64,000 nucleotides of DNA, from assembly GCF_005217615.1 (NCBI RefSeq), contig NZ_SZNK01000001.1:5752501-5816500 (forward strand), written 5' to 3'. Below the pieces are notes generated by a model. The model had not been told where the DNA came from. It searched no databases and was given only the letters and a program-made list of their open reading frames with translations. The translations under genes and the position numbers were made by a program. This document shows, in pieces, positions 51,237 to 59,641 of the stretch. The DNA comes from Brevibacillus antibioticus. GTDB lineage: Bacteria > Bacillota > Bacilli > Brevibacillales > Brevibacillaceae. The stretch's first letter is position 1; the number at the start of each line of letters is the position of its first letter.

Positions 51237-52115
51237 ATGACGGAATTGCTGCAGTACGTTGCAAACGGCCTTGTCAGTGGCGGGATTTACGCGATCGTAG
51301 CGATTGGTTTCATCACGATTTACAACGTGAGCAAGGTGATTAATCTGGCGCAAGGTGAATTTTTGATGCTGGGCGGAATGGTCACAGTTGCCCTGATTGG
51401 CATGAATCTCCCGTATGGATTGGCAGCATTGCTTGCGATCCTCATGGTCACCATGATCGGTGTTTTGATGCAGAAATATGTAATCGCTTACGTCAAAAAA
51501 GCTAACCCAATTAGTTTGATTATTTTGACGATAGGGGTATCCACACTAATTCGCGGCATTGCCAGCTTTATTTGGGGAAAAGATGCGTTTGCACTCGAAC
51601 CGATTACGAGCAATGAGCCGATCTCGATCGGTGGCGTGATGATCGCACAACAAAGTATCTGGATTTTGGCTGCTGTTCTTATCATTCTTTTTCTACTTTG
51701 GTACTTGATGGACAAGACGATTCTCGGCAAAAAAATTAATGCCTGTTCGGTCAATCCGATGGCAGCTCGCCTGATGGGGATTAGCCCGACAAAGATGAGT
51801 ATGCTGGCCTTTGCCATCAGTGGAGCGACAGGAGCGATTGCTGGAATCGTGATCGCGCCGCTTTCCGTAACGTCCTATGATATTGGCGTGCTGCTCGGAA
51901 TCAAAGGCTTTTCCGCAGCCATTCTTGGCGGACTGGGAAATCCATTGGGTGCAGCCGTAGCTGCCTTTTTACTCGGGATCGTCGAGTCGCTGGGAGCTGG
52001 TTACATCAGCTCGGGTATGAAGGACGCGATCGCCTTTCTGGTGTTGATCGGCATGCTGTTGATTAAGCCATCCGGCATCTTTGGAGAACGCAGCGTTGGA
52101 AAAGGAGGGCTATGA
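51237..52115 (+). CDS. livH: Branched-chain amino acid/aromatic acid ABC permease, LivH type
   Basis: A 292-residue permease of the HAAT family with eight or so helices. It has the N-terminal GLVSGGIYAIVAIGFITIYNVSKVINLAQGEFLMLGG motif and the coupling region GISPTKMSMLAFAISGATGAIAG. The ATG at 51237 follows AAAGGGGGT. Its position inside the paa cluster suggests uptake of phenylacetate or a related aromatic acid rather than amino acids. It overlaps livM by 4 nt. Confidence 0.9.
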   Translation: MTELLQYVANGLVSGGIYAIVAIGFITIYNVSKVINLAQGEFLMLGGMVTVALIGMNLPYGLAALLAILMVTMIGVLMQKYVIAYVKKANPISLIILTIGVSTLIRGIASFIWGKDAFALEPITSNEPISIGGVMIAQQSIWILAAVLIILFLLWYLMDKTILGKKINACSVNPMAARLMGISPTKMSMLAFAISGATGAIAGIVIAPLSVTSYDIGVLLGIKGFSAAILGGLGNPLGAAVAAFLLGIVESLGAGYISSGMKDAIAFLVLIGMLLIKPSGIFGERSVGKGGL

Positions 52116-53143
52116 TGAAGCAGATCATTGATAAGTGGGGCAAAAGCATAGGAATCTACCTGTTTTTGCTGATTCTTTTCCCATTCGTTATGCCAGATGA
52201 ATACTATCGATCCGTCGGAATTATTATCGGTCTTCAAGCAATCGTAACCATTGGGCTATGCCTCGTGATGGGGCTGGCTGGACAAATTTCGCTAGGGCAA
52301 GCCTCGTTTTGGGGGATAGGCGCCTATACGTCGGCTGTATTGACGACGAAGTACGGTCTGCCGCCATTTGTTGGACTCATTGCTGCTGCGGTTGTTCCAG
52401 GGTTATTCGCCTTTATCCTCGGGCGGGCCATCGCGGGGCTGCAAGGCTACTACCTCGCGATGGCAACTCTCGCATTTGGCTACATCGTCCAGATCGGGAT
52501 TACGGAATGGGAGTCGGTCACAGGGGGAGCAAACGGGATGATCAGCATTCCACAAATGACTTTCTTCGGTGGAAGCGAGCTGTCCATGTACTTTCTGATT
52601 TGGGGAGTCGTCACCTGTGTGCTGCTCTTCTCACTCAATCTCTTGAATTCACGCGTCGGCAGGGCGTTTCGGGCGATTCACAAAAGTGAGATTGCCGCGA
52701 CCTCGATGGGAATTGATGTCCGCAAGTTCAAGCTGAATGCCTTTGTGGTAAGCGGCATGTTCGCGGGTATTTCCGGTGGCTTGTACGCCCATTACATGGG
52801 AATTCTCGATCCGCAGCCGTTCGGGCTGCACGAGTCGATCAAGTTTCTGACGATGGTCGTCATCGGCGGGATGACAAGCATCTGGGGCGCTTTGATCGGG
52901 ACGATCCTGATTGGTTTTATCAGTGAGGGGCTGGTCCTCTTGAGTGAAGTGGTGCCGGGCTTGCAGGGGGATGTGGACACGATTGTATTCGGTGCGATTC
53001 TCGTGCTGTTCATCATGTTCATGCCAGAAGGATTGGTTCCGCGCATTCGGGCTGCTTTCGAAAAAGGGCAGGCGAAAAAGGCAAAGGCCATGGCTGACGA
53101 AGCACAGCGAAAGCAGCAGGTGGAAAGGAAGGCTGCAACATGA
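52112..53143 (+). CDS. livM: ABC permease, LivM type
   Basis: A 343-residue permease, partner of LivH. It has LVMGLAGQISLGQASFWGIGAYTSAVL, FGYIVQIGITEWESVTGGANGM and RVGRAFRAIHKSEIAATSMGIDVRKFKL (the EAA-like loop). It is translationally coupled on both sides (ATGA overlaps). Confidence 0.92.
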   Translation: MMKQIIDKWGKSIGIYLFLLILFPFVMPDEYYRSVGIIIGLQAIVTIGLCLVMGLAGQISLGQASFWGIGAYTSAVLTTKYGLPPFVGLIAAAVVPGLFAFILGRAIAGLQGYYLAMATLAFGYIVQIGITEWESVTGGANGMISIPQMTFFGGSELSMYFLIWGVVTCVLLFSLNLLNSRVGRAFRAIHKSEIAATSMGIDVRKFKLNAFVVSGMFAGISGGLYAHYMGILDPQPFGLHESIKFLTMVVIGGMTSIWGALIGTILIGFISEGLVLLSEVVPGLQGDVDTIVFGAILVLFIMFMPEGLVPRIRAAFEKGQAKKAKAMADEAQRKQQVERKAAT

Positions 53144-53901
53144 CAACACTTTTGGATGTGCAAAAGCTCTCTCGTGATTTTGGCGGTGTACGGGCAGTGA
53201 ATCAAGTAGATTTTCAGGTGCGGGAAGGAGAAATCCTCGCGCTGATCGGTCCGAACGGCGCTGGAAAAAGCACCGTGCTCAACATGGTGTCGGGTGTGAT
53301 CCCGCCTTCGGAAGGTGAGATTCGCTTCAGCAGCCAGCCGTTGATACGTGTGCCAGGCTATGAATATGCCGGATTGGGCATCACGAGAACCTTTCAAAAC
53401 CTCCAGACCTTTGACGATATGACCGTCTTGGAAAACGTGATGGTCGGCATGCATACCAAGACAAGCGCGAGTCTCTTTTCCTGCGGCATGAATCTGGCAA
53501 AATCCCGTAAGGAAGAGAAGCTGATGCAGGAGCAGGCACAGACGTGGATAGAGAATGTAGGACTGGCCGAGGAAGCGTCCTCGCAGGCTGGGAGCTTGCC
53601 ATACGGGAAGCTGCGGCTGATGGAGATTGCCCGCGCGATGGTAGCCAAGCCGCGGTTGCTCTTGCTGGACGAGCCTGCTGCGGGCCTGAATCATACCGAG
53701 ACGGCGGAGATGAGCCGCATGTTTTGCGAGATTCGCGACAATGGAACGGCTATTTTGCTAGTGGAGCATGACATGGACATGATCATGACGATTGCGGACC
53801 GCATCGTTGTATTGGATCAAGGGTCAAAAATCGCAGAAGGAACCCCGCGTGAGATTCAGGAAAACCCGCGAGTGATTGCGGCGTATCTGGGTGCAGAATG
53901 A
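53140..53901 (+). CDS. livG: ABC ATP-binding protein, LivG type
   Basis: A 253-residue ATPase with Walker A GPNGAGKST, LGITRTFQNLQTFDDMTVLENVMVG (the LivG Q-loop signature), a C-loop reading LPYGKLRLMEIARAM and Walker B LLLLDEPAAGLN. The signature begins LPYG in place of LSGG, as is common in LivG. Confidence 0.93.
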   Translation: MTTLLDVQKLSRDFGGVRAVNQVDFQVREGEILALIGPNGAGKSTVLNMVSGVIPPSEGEIRFSSQPLIRVPGYEYAGLGITRTFQNLQTFDDMTVLENVMVGMHTKTSASLFSCGMNLAKSRKEEKLMQEQAQTWIENVGLAEEASSQAGSLPYGKLRLMEIARAMVAKPRLLLLDEPAAGLNHTETAEMSRMFCEIRDNGTAILLVEHDMDMIMTIADRIVVLDQGSKIAEGTPREIQENPRVIAAYLGAE

Positions 53902-53923
53902 AGCGCGAAAGAGGTGGACAAAC

Positions 53924-54667
53924 ATGGGGAAGGCAGTCCTTACAGTAGACAACATCACGGCTCGCTACGGTCCGGTGGAAGTGCTGCACGGGATTACTCT
54001 GCAAGTGAACGAAGGTGAGATCGTCTCTCTATTGGGTGCAAATGGAGCAGGCAAAACGACACTCTTGAACTGTATCTGCGGTCTGCACGGCGACATGGAA
54101 GGCAAGATTTGGTTTCGTGGCGCGGACATTACGCGAGTTCCTGCGGAGCTGGTGGTACCTCGGGGCATGGCGCATGTACCGGAGCGCAGACAAATTTTTT
54201 CGACGCTGACCGTGGAGGACAATTTGTGGCTGGGTGCTTCGCATCGGATGCCCAAAACGAGTAAAAAGGAAATTGCTAAAGAAATGGAGACGGTGTATGA
54301 ACGTTTCCCGATTTTGGCAGAGCGGAAATGGCAGCTCGGAGGAACGCTTTCCGGGGGGCAGCAGCAGATGCTCGCCATTGGCAGGGCGCTCTTGTCTCGC
54401 CCGCAGCTCCTCTTGTTGGACGAGCCTTCGCTAGGACTAGCTCCGCTGATTGCCAAAGAAATCCTGACGATTGTGCAGGAGATTCGCTCGGAATGGGGCA
54501 CCACGGTTCTACTAGTCGAGCAAAATGCTCGTGCAGCGCTCGCTATTTCCGACCGGGCATACGTACTCAGTACGGGGACTGTCATGCTGGAAGGGAAGGC
54601 AGACGAAATTAGCACTGATCCGCGTGTACAATCCGCTTATTTGGGAAGCTCTCACGAAGCAGTGTAG
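53924..54667 (+). CDS. livF: ABC ATP-binding protein, LivF type
   Basis: A 247-residue ATPase with Walker A GANGAGKTT, PRGMAHVPERRQIFSTLTVEDNL (LivF hallmark), LSGGQQQMLAIGRAL and LLLLDEPSLGLAP. The ATG at 53924 follows AGAGGTGG, 22 nt after livG. Confidence 0.93.
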   Translation: MGKAVLTVDNITARYGPVEVLHGITLQVNEGEIVSLLGANGAGKTTLLNCICGLHGDMEGKIWFRGADITRVPAELVVPRGMAHVPERRQIFSTLTVEDNLWLGASHRMPKTSKKEIAKEMETVYERFPILAERKWQLGGTLSGGQQQMLAIGRALLSRPQLLLLDEPSLGLAPLIAKEILTIVQEIRSEWGTTVLLVEQNARAALAISDRAYVLSTGTVMLEGKADEISTDPRVQSAYLGSSHEAV

Positions 54668-54718
54668 TAACACTAGCAGTTTGATCTAGATCAACCACAT
54701 ACATGAGGGGGTACATCC

Positions 54719-55906
54719 ATGAAAAAACAAACATTCAAGAAATGGCTATTTCCAGCAGCAGTCGCTTCGCTCGTATTCTTGAGCGCCTGTGGAGGCGGCG
54801 CTACGCCAGCAGCGGAATCAGGCACTGGTGGCGCCAGCAAGGACCCGATCAAGGTCGGCGCTATTTTCTCGCTGACTGGTCCGAACAGTCCGCTCGGCGT
54901 ACCGGAGAAGCAAGCGGTAGAGCTATTGGTAAAAGAAATCAATGGCGCAGGCGGAGTAGATGGCCGACCGTTGGAAGTCATTTTTGAAGACGACAAGTCT
55001 GACAATACGGAAGCGGTAAAAGCAATCAAAAAACTCGCTTCGAAAGAAAAGGTCGTAGCCGTCCTCGGTTCCTCAGGCAGTGGTCCGTCTCTCGGGATGG
55101 CTGAGTATGCCGCAGCAGAAAAGCTCCCGCTGATCTCGATGGCAGCCGCAGACCAAATCACCAATCCAGTTCGTGCTGGTATCTACAAAACACCGCACAC
55201 GGACGTACACGGAACGAAGCGTATTTTCAAATATTTGAAGGAAAAAGGTATTACGAAAATTGCTACGCTCAATGACAGCAATCCATACGGAAGTGGCTGG
55301 ACCACGCAATTGCAAAAACATGCGCCTGAATACGGCATCACGATTGTAGCCGAAGAAAAATACGGCACAAAAGATCCGTCCATGAGCTCCCAATTGACCA
55401 AGATCAAAGGGACTGATGCGCAGGCACTGATTGTGGCAGGTACGAACCCAGGACCCGCTACAATTGTGAAGGAAGCCAAGCAACTGAACCTCACTATTCC
55501 GATCATTAGCAGCCATGGCTCCGCGAACAGCAAATTCCTCGAATTGATTGGAGACGCAGGCGAGGGTGTCCTGATGGTAGCTGGAAAACTGCTCATTCCT
55601 GAACAAGTAGCGGCAGACGATCCGCAATCTGCGATCATCAAAAAATTCGTGGATGGCTATCAAGCTGCCTACAATACACACCCAGACGGCTTCGCGGGAT
55701 ACGGATACGACGGCTTGAATTTGCTCGTGGAAGGCTTGAAGCAAGCAGGCGGTGACACCTCCAAACTGGGTGAAGTATTGGAAAAGGTGAAATACGTAGG
55801 GGTAACCGGAGAATTCAAGTTCACGGCTGATGATCATAACGGTCTGACAGAAGATAGCATGATCATGGTTGAGGTGAAGGATGGGAAATTCCAGCTCGTT
55901 AAATAA
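54719..55906 (+). CDS. livJ: ABC substrate-binding lipoprotein, LivJ/BraC type
   Basis: A 395-residue periplasmic-binding-fold-I lipoprotein with lipobox LSAC (Cys24), a Gly/Ala linker, and IKVGAIFSLTGPNSPLG, AVLGSSGSGPSLGMAEYA and GYGYDGLNLLVEGLKQAG. It gives the transporter its specificity; given the neighbours, an aromatic acid is a good guess. GAGGGGG precedes the ATG. A strong hairpin after it may limit readthrough into the chemoreceptor gene. Confidence 0.9.
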   Translation: MKKQTFKKWLFPAAVASLVFLSACGGGATPAAESGTGGASKDPIKVGAIFSLTGPNSPLGVPEKQAVELLVKEINGAGGVDGRPLEVIFEDDKSDNTEAVKAIKKLASKEKVVAVLGSSGSGPSLGMAEYAAAEKLPLISMAAADQITNPVRAGIYKTPHTDVHGTKRIFKYLKEKGITKIATLNDSNPYGSGWTTQLQKHAPEYGITIVAEEKYGTKDPSMSSQLTKIKGTDAQALIVAGTNPGPATIVKEAKQLNLTIPIISSHGSANSKFLELIGDAGEGVLMVAGKLLIPEQVAADDPQSAIIKKFVDGYQAAYNTHPDGFAGYGYDGLNLLVEGLKQAGGDTSKLGEVLEKVKYVGVTGEFKFTADDHNGLTEDSMIMVEVKDGKFQLVK

Positions 55907-55918
55907 GTGAAACAAGTT

Positions 55919-55967
55919 CGTTCCCTCCGCGTCGTGAAGAAGAATGCGGAGGGAATCGTTGTTTTCA
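55919..55967 (+). terminator. Intercistronic hairpin after livJ
   Basis: TTCCCTCCGC (55921-55930) and GCGGAGGGAA (55946-55955) form a perfect 10-bp stem followed by TCGTTGTTTTC. The T run is imperfect, so it may be a partial terminator or an mRNA-stabilising hairpin. Confidence 0.65.
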
Positions 55968-55990
55968 TCACAAGGGTAGGAGGATCATGC

Positions 55991-56818
55991 ATGTCTCAGT
56001 TGCTGAATAGCGTCTTAATGGTTGCACCGATTTTACAAAAGGCATTTTTGTCCGAATGTATGGTCGGAGTCACTGACAAAGAGAAGTTTCTCGCCTATTA
56101 TCCAGCAAAGGGCTTGAACCTGGGGATTCGAGTAGGGGACGAATTGCGCTCGGGGAGCATCAATGCGACAGCTGTAAAAGAGGGCAAGCGGGTCGTGAAG
56201 AAGATTTCCAAAGAGATCTACGGCATTCCTTATATTGCAGTCGGTTATCCGCTTGTCGAAAACGGGCAAGTAGTCGGTTGCTTGGCGACAGGCGTGACGA
56301 CCGATCAAGAGGATCGCTTGCATGGCTTGGCCCAAAACTTGACGGACGCGCTGGAAAATATCGCTCAGCACACAGAAAGTTTGGCAAAGGACGCAGACCA
56401 TTTGGCACAAGCGAGCCACACGCTGAGTGATGCAGCTGGTCAATTAGGGATGAAAATTGCAGAAACGACCTATATCAACGAATTGATCCGTAATATTTCA
56501 ACGCGCTCCAATGTACTCGGCTTGAATGCTGTCCTTGAAGCAGCTCGTGCAGGTTCTGCTGGTCGCGGCTTTTCCGTGGTCGCAGAGGAAATCCGTCAGC
56601 TTTCCCAGACGACCGCTACTTCAGCGAAGGGTATTTTCAGTCTATTAGATGAAATGAATGCACTCGTAGGGACGGTAACGGGCGAAATGGAGAAGACGAT
56701 GAATCACAGCATGCAGCAGTCAACGCGAATACAGGAGCTGGACGCAGTCATGCAAGAGCTGCGGCACATGGCCGAGCAGTTGAAAAAGGCAGCAGAAATA
56801 ACTGGGCGCGGAGAATAG
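55991..56818 (+). CDS. Soluble chemoreceptor-like protein in the paa cluster
   Basis: A 275-residue protein with no membrane helix: an N-terminal Cache-like/DUF-type sensor (about 1-115; [45 protein letters not shown]) and a short methyl-accepting signalling domain. The receptor tip ([34 protein letters not shown]) is conserved. The size resembles B. subtilis YfmS-type soluble receptors. AGGAGG precedes the ATG at 55991. Its location implies a role in sensing phenylacetate or the energy state during its use. Confidence 0.85.
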   Translation: MSQLLNSVLMVAPILQKAFLSECMVGVTDKEKFLAYYPAKGLNLGIRVGDELRSGSINATAVKEGKRVVKKISKEIYGIPYIAVGYPLVENGQVVGCLATGVTTDQEDRLHGLAQNLTDALENIAQHTESLAKDADHLAQASHTLSDAAGQLGMKIAETTYINELIRNISTRSNVLGLNAVLEAARAGSAGRGFSVVAEEIRQLSQTTATSAKGIFSLLDEMNALVGTVTGEMEKTMNHSMQQSTRIQELDAVMQELRHMAEQLKKAAEITGRGE

Positions 56819-56829
56819 GAGAGTCCTAA

Positions 56830-56893
56830 TGTAAGCGTATTGCAAAAACGTATGACGATATGTTATTATTGCGTTATAAAAACGTATTATAAT
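56830..56893 (+). promoter_or_regulatory. paaA control region: cre-like site, candidate PaaX site, promoter
   Basis: TGTAAGCGTATTGC (56830-56843) is cre-like. TATGACG (56851) and TATTGCG (56867) lie 16 bp apart and are the inverted form of the candidate PaaX motif. TATAAT at 56888-56893 could be a -10 without a good -35; TTGCAA (56840-56845) with TTATTA (56863-56868) at 17 bp is the alternative. The assignment is uncertain. Confidence 0.5.
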
Positions 56894-56933
56894 TTTATCA
56901 TAATGCATATCTGATAAAAGGAGGGCGTTCTCC

Positions 56934-57902
56934 ATGCAAATGAGGCTCGAACATGCCGATCTGACTGAAAACGAAAAGTTGGAAGCGTTTTTAGCGAGAA
57001 TCGAACGCGGGGAAAAAATAGAGGCAGACGATTGGATGCCAGACGACTATCGCAACCAGTTGATCAAGCTGATTTCGATGCATGGCATCAGTGAGATCAT
57101 GGGTGCCTTGCCTGAGAAAGAATGGGTACCAAAGGCGCCGACACTGCGCAGAAAGTTGGCGATTATGGCGAAGGTCCAGGACGAGATGGGGCATGGTCAA
57201 TTGCTGCTTCGCGTCGCGGAAGACTTGCTTGAGCCATTGGGCAAGACGCGCGAGGATATCATGAACGATTTGTTTTCAAAAAGACTGAAATTTCACAATG
57301 TATTCCACATGGAAGCGCCTACCTGGGCTGATGCTGGTGTGATTGGCTGGCTGGTTGACGGAGCGGCTATCATTACGCAAACGATGTCCCTTGATACATC
57401 TTATGCACCTTATGCCCGCGCTCTGCATCGGATCTGTGCGGAAGAAAAGTTCCACGCCCAACACGGGGAGAGCATTGTCTTGGAGCTGGCAGAGGGCACC
57501 GATGAACAGCGCCAAATGCTGCAAGATGCTATCCATCGCTGGTGGCCAGCGCTCTTGATGTTTTTCGGACCACCGGAAAACGGCAATATAACGAGCAATC
57601 AGGAATCCAACATGCGCTACAAGATTCGTACACAGACCAATGAAGAATTGCGCCAAATATTCCTGGAAAAGTATTTGCCGCGTATTTTCCACCTCGGCTT
57701 CACAGTGCCAGACGATACGATTTACTTCGACGAGGCAGAAGACAAATGGGTCTACCAACAGCCTGACTGGGAAGAGTTCAAGCAAATCGTCAAGGGGAAC
57801 GGACCACGCTCCGCTCACCGTCTGAATCTTCGGGTAATGTCTTATGAGGAAACCAAATGGGTGCGCGATGCGATTATGTCGTACGGCCGACAAGTAGGGT
57901 AG
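56934..57902 (+). CDS. paaA: Phenylacetyl-CoA epoxidase subunit A (catalytic)
   Basis: A 322-residue di-iron oxygenase subunit. Iron-ligand regions are visible as VQDEMGHGQLL (ExxH) and CAEEKFHAQHGES (ExxH); QTNEELRQIF and HLGFTVPD follow as in other PaaA. With PaaC it forms the core that epoxidises the ring of phenylacetyl-CoA. AAAGGAGGG precedes the ATG. Confidence 0.96.
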   Translation: MQMRLEHADLTENEKLEAFLARIERGEKIEADDWMPDDYRNQLIKLISMHGISEIMGALPEKEWVPKAPTLRRKLAIMAKVQDEMGHGQLLLRVAEDLLEPLGKTREDIMNDLFSKRLKFHNVFHMEAPTWADAGVIGWLVDGAAIITQTMSLDTSYAPYARALHRICAEEKFHAQHGESIVLELAEGTDEQRQMLQDAIHRWWPALLMFFGPPENGNITSNQESNMRYKIRTQTNEELRQIFLEKYLPRIFHLGFTVPDDTIYFDEAEDKWVYQQPDWEEFKQIVKGNGPRSAHRLNLRVMSYEETKWVRDAIMSYGRQVG

Positions 57903-57912
57903 GTGAATGTGG

Positions 57913-58245
57913 ATGAGCAACGAAAACTTTTTCATATACGAAGTATTTAGCCAAAAAACCGTAAATGCTCCGTTCGTCCAACAGTTCAGTTTGTTGGCAC
58001 CCAATAAAGAAGTTGCTTTGAGCATGGCGAGGGAGAATTTCCTGCGCCGTGAGCCTTGTTTTAATTTGTGGGTAGTCAAGCGCGACGACATTTTTGGACT
58101 GCCGCCAGAGGAGCGTCCTTTCCTGGAAAGACTCGACAACAAGAGCTATCGGGAGACCAAAGGATACGGCGATTTGCAGTCGAGATGGCGCCACCATCGT
58201 GAGCAGTACGAAGATAAACAGAAGCATGCAGGCAACGGCAGTTAA
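57913..58245 (+). CDS. paaB: Phenylacetyl-CoA epoxidase subunit B
   Basis: A 110-residue small subunit bridging the PaaAC dimers: FFIYEVFSQKTVNAPFVQQFSLLAPNKEVALSMARENFLRR and the C-terminal tail KGYGDLQSRWRHHREQYE. The ATG at 57913 has AGGTG upstream; an in-frame GTG two codons earlier is possible. Confidence 0.94.
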   Translation: MSNENFFIYEVFSQKTVNAPFVQQFSLLAPNKEVALSMARENFLRREPCFNLWVVKRDDIFGLPPEERPFLERLDNKSYRETKGYGDLQSRWRHHREQYEDKQKHAGNGS

Positions 58246-58262
58246 GCAGGAGGGATACAATC

Positions 58263-59096
58263 ATGGGCGACCGTTTACATGTAGAAACAGTGGAAGCAGC
58301 AAAACAAAACCCGGCATTTGCAAAAGCCTTGACAGACCTGTTGTTCCAGCTTGCTGATGACGATTTTCTATTGGCTTATCGCGGATCGGAATGGCTTGGG
58401 CTTGCTCCGCATATTGAAGAAGATGTGGCTTTTTCATCCATGTCTCAGGATATGATGGGCCATGCCGTGATGTTTTATGAAATGCTGGAGCAACTAGGGG
58501 TGGGAAAAGCAGACGATCTCGCACAGCTGCGCGAGGCGAAGGCGTTCTCCAATGCGATCTTGGTAGAGCGTAAAAACGGCGAGGGCGAATACAACGATCA
58601 TCCGCATTACGATTGGGCTTATGCGATTGTTCGCAGCTATGTGTACGGCTTATACAAGCAGGTTCGCTTGGAGGCTCTTACGCAGTCGTCATACGCACCA
58701 CTCGCGCTGGTCAGTCGCAAAATGATGACAGAGCATCGCTATCATCTGATGCACTGGCAAGTTTGGTTGAAGCAATTGGCGAACAGTACGCCTGATGCGC
58801 GTCAGAGGCTTGTGGCAGCCATTGCAGAAGTTTGGAAGGATGCCGGGGAGCTGCCTCATCTAGGACCAAACCAGCTCGATATCGTTCAATTTGGCCTGAT
58901 TGCAGAAGAAGAGCAACTGAAACAAAAATGGCTGACACTGACCAAAGACATTTTCGAAAAAGCAGGACTTGACTGGCCGGGTGAGCCAGGTGTGCCACAA
59001 GAGAGCGGCCGTCACGGTGAACATACTGCTGATCTGGTTCAAGCTTTGGCTACCTTGTCTGAAGTGTATCGCATTGATCCGGCTGCAGGCTGGTAA
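58263..59096 (+). CDS. paaC: Phenylacetyl-CoA epoxidase subunit C (structural)
   Basis: A 277-residue ferritin-like subunit. It has YRGSEWLGLAPHIEEDVAFSSMSQDMMGHAVMFYEML, YNDHPHYDWAYAIVRSYVYGLY and KMMTEHRYHLMHWQVWLKQL. PaaC stabilises PaaA. GGAGGGATACAATC precedes the ATG. Confidence 0.95.
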   Translation: MGDRLHVETVEAAKQNPAFAKALTDLLFQLADDDFLLAYRGSEWLGLAPHIEEDVAFSSMSQDMMGHAVMFYEMLEQLGVGKADDLAQLREAKAFSNAILVERKNGEGEYNDHPHYDWAYAIVRSYVYGLYKQVRLEALTQSSYAPLALVSRKMMTEHRYHLMHWQVWLKQLANSTPDARQRLVAAIAEVWKDAGELPHLGPNQLDIVQFGLIAEEEQLKQKWLTLTKDIFEKAGLDWPGEPGVPQESGRHGEHTADLVQALATLSEVYRIDPAAGW

Positions 59097-59113
59097 AAAG
59101 GAGTGATTCTCTC

Positions 59114-59617
59114 ATGGCGCAAGAAGAACTGCAACTGCATGAAGGGCTTGAAGCGACATGCTGGGAACTGCTGCAGCAAGTAACGGATCCCGAAATTCCG
59201 GTGATCAGCATGGTGGAGATGGGGATGATTCATAAAGTGCGCGTCGAGGCAGACGTCGTACACGTCGAGGTGCTCCCTACCTTTGTCGGCTGTCCGGCAC
59301 TCGAGATCATGAAGAGGAACATCACAGAAAAGCTGGTGGAGGCAGAAGGAATCAATCAGGTTCAGGTAACGTTCGTTTACGATCCGGCCTGGACATCTGA
59401 TCGTATTGCTCTGGATGCTCGTGATAAGCTGAAAAGCTTTGGCATCGCGCCGCCACCGCTTGACTTCAAACCGGGAGATACATGGGAAGTGGCCTGTCCC
59501 TACTGTGATTCCCCGTATACACGAATGGAAAATTTGTTTGGCCCTGCAGCTTGTCGAAGTATTTTGTATTGCCGGCACTGCAAAAATCCGTTTGAGGCCC
59601 TAAAACCAATTTATTGA
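59114..59617 (+). CDS. paaD: Phenylacetate degradation protein PaaD (Fe-S assembly type)
   Basis: A 167-residue protein: DUF59/MIP18-like N-terminal domain (VTDPEIPVISMVEMGMI, FVGCPALEIMK) and a C-terminal zinc-ribbon-like part with CPYC and CRHC. PaaD is needed for epoxidase activity, probably for metal-centre assembly of PaaE. No paaE follows, which is unusual. Confidence 0.93.
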   Translation: MAQEELQLHEGLEATCWELLQQVTDPEIPVISMVEMGMIHKVRVEADVVHVEVLPTFVGCPALEIMKRNITEKLVEAEGINQVQVTFVYDPAWTSDRIALDARDKLKSFGIAPPPLDFKPGDTWEVACPYCDSPYTRMENLFGPAACRSILYCRHCKNPFEALKPIY

Positions 59618-59641
59618 AAGAGATTGAGAGGAGCGAATGTC

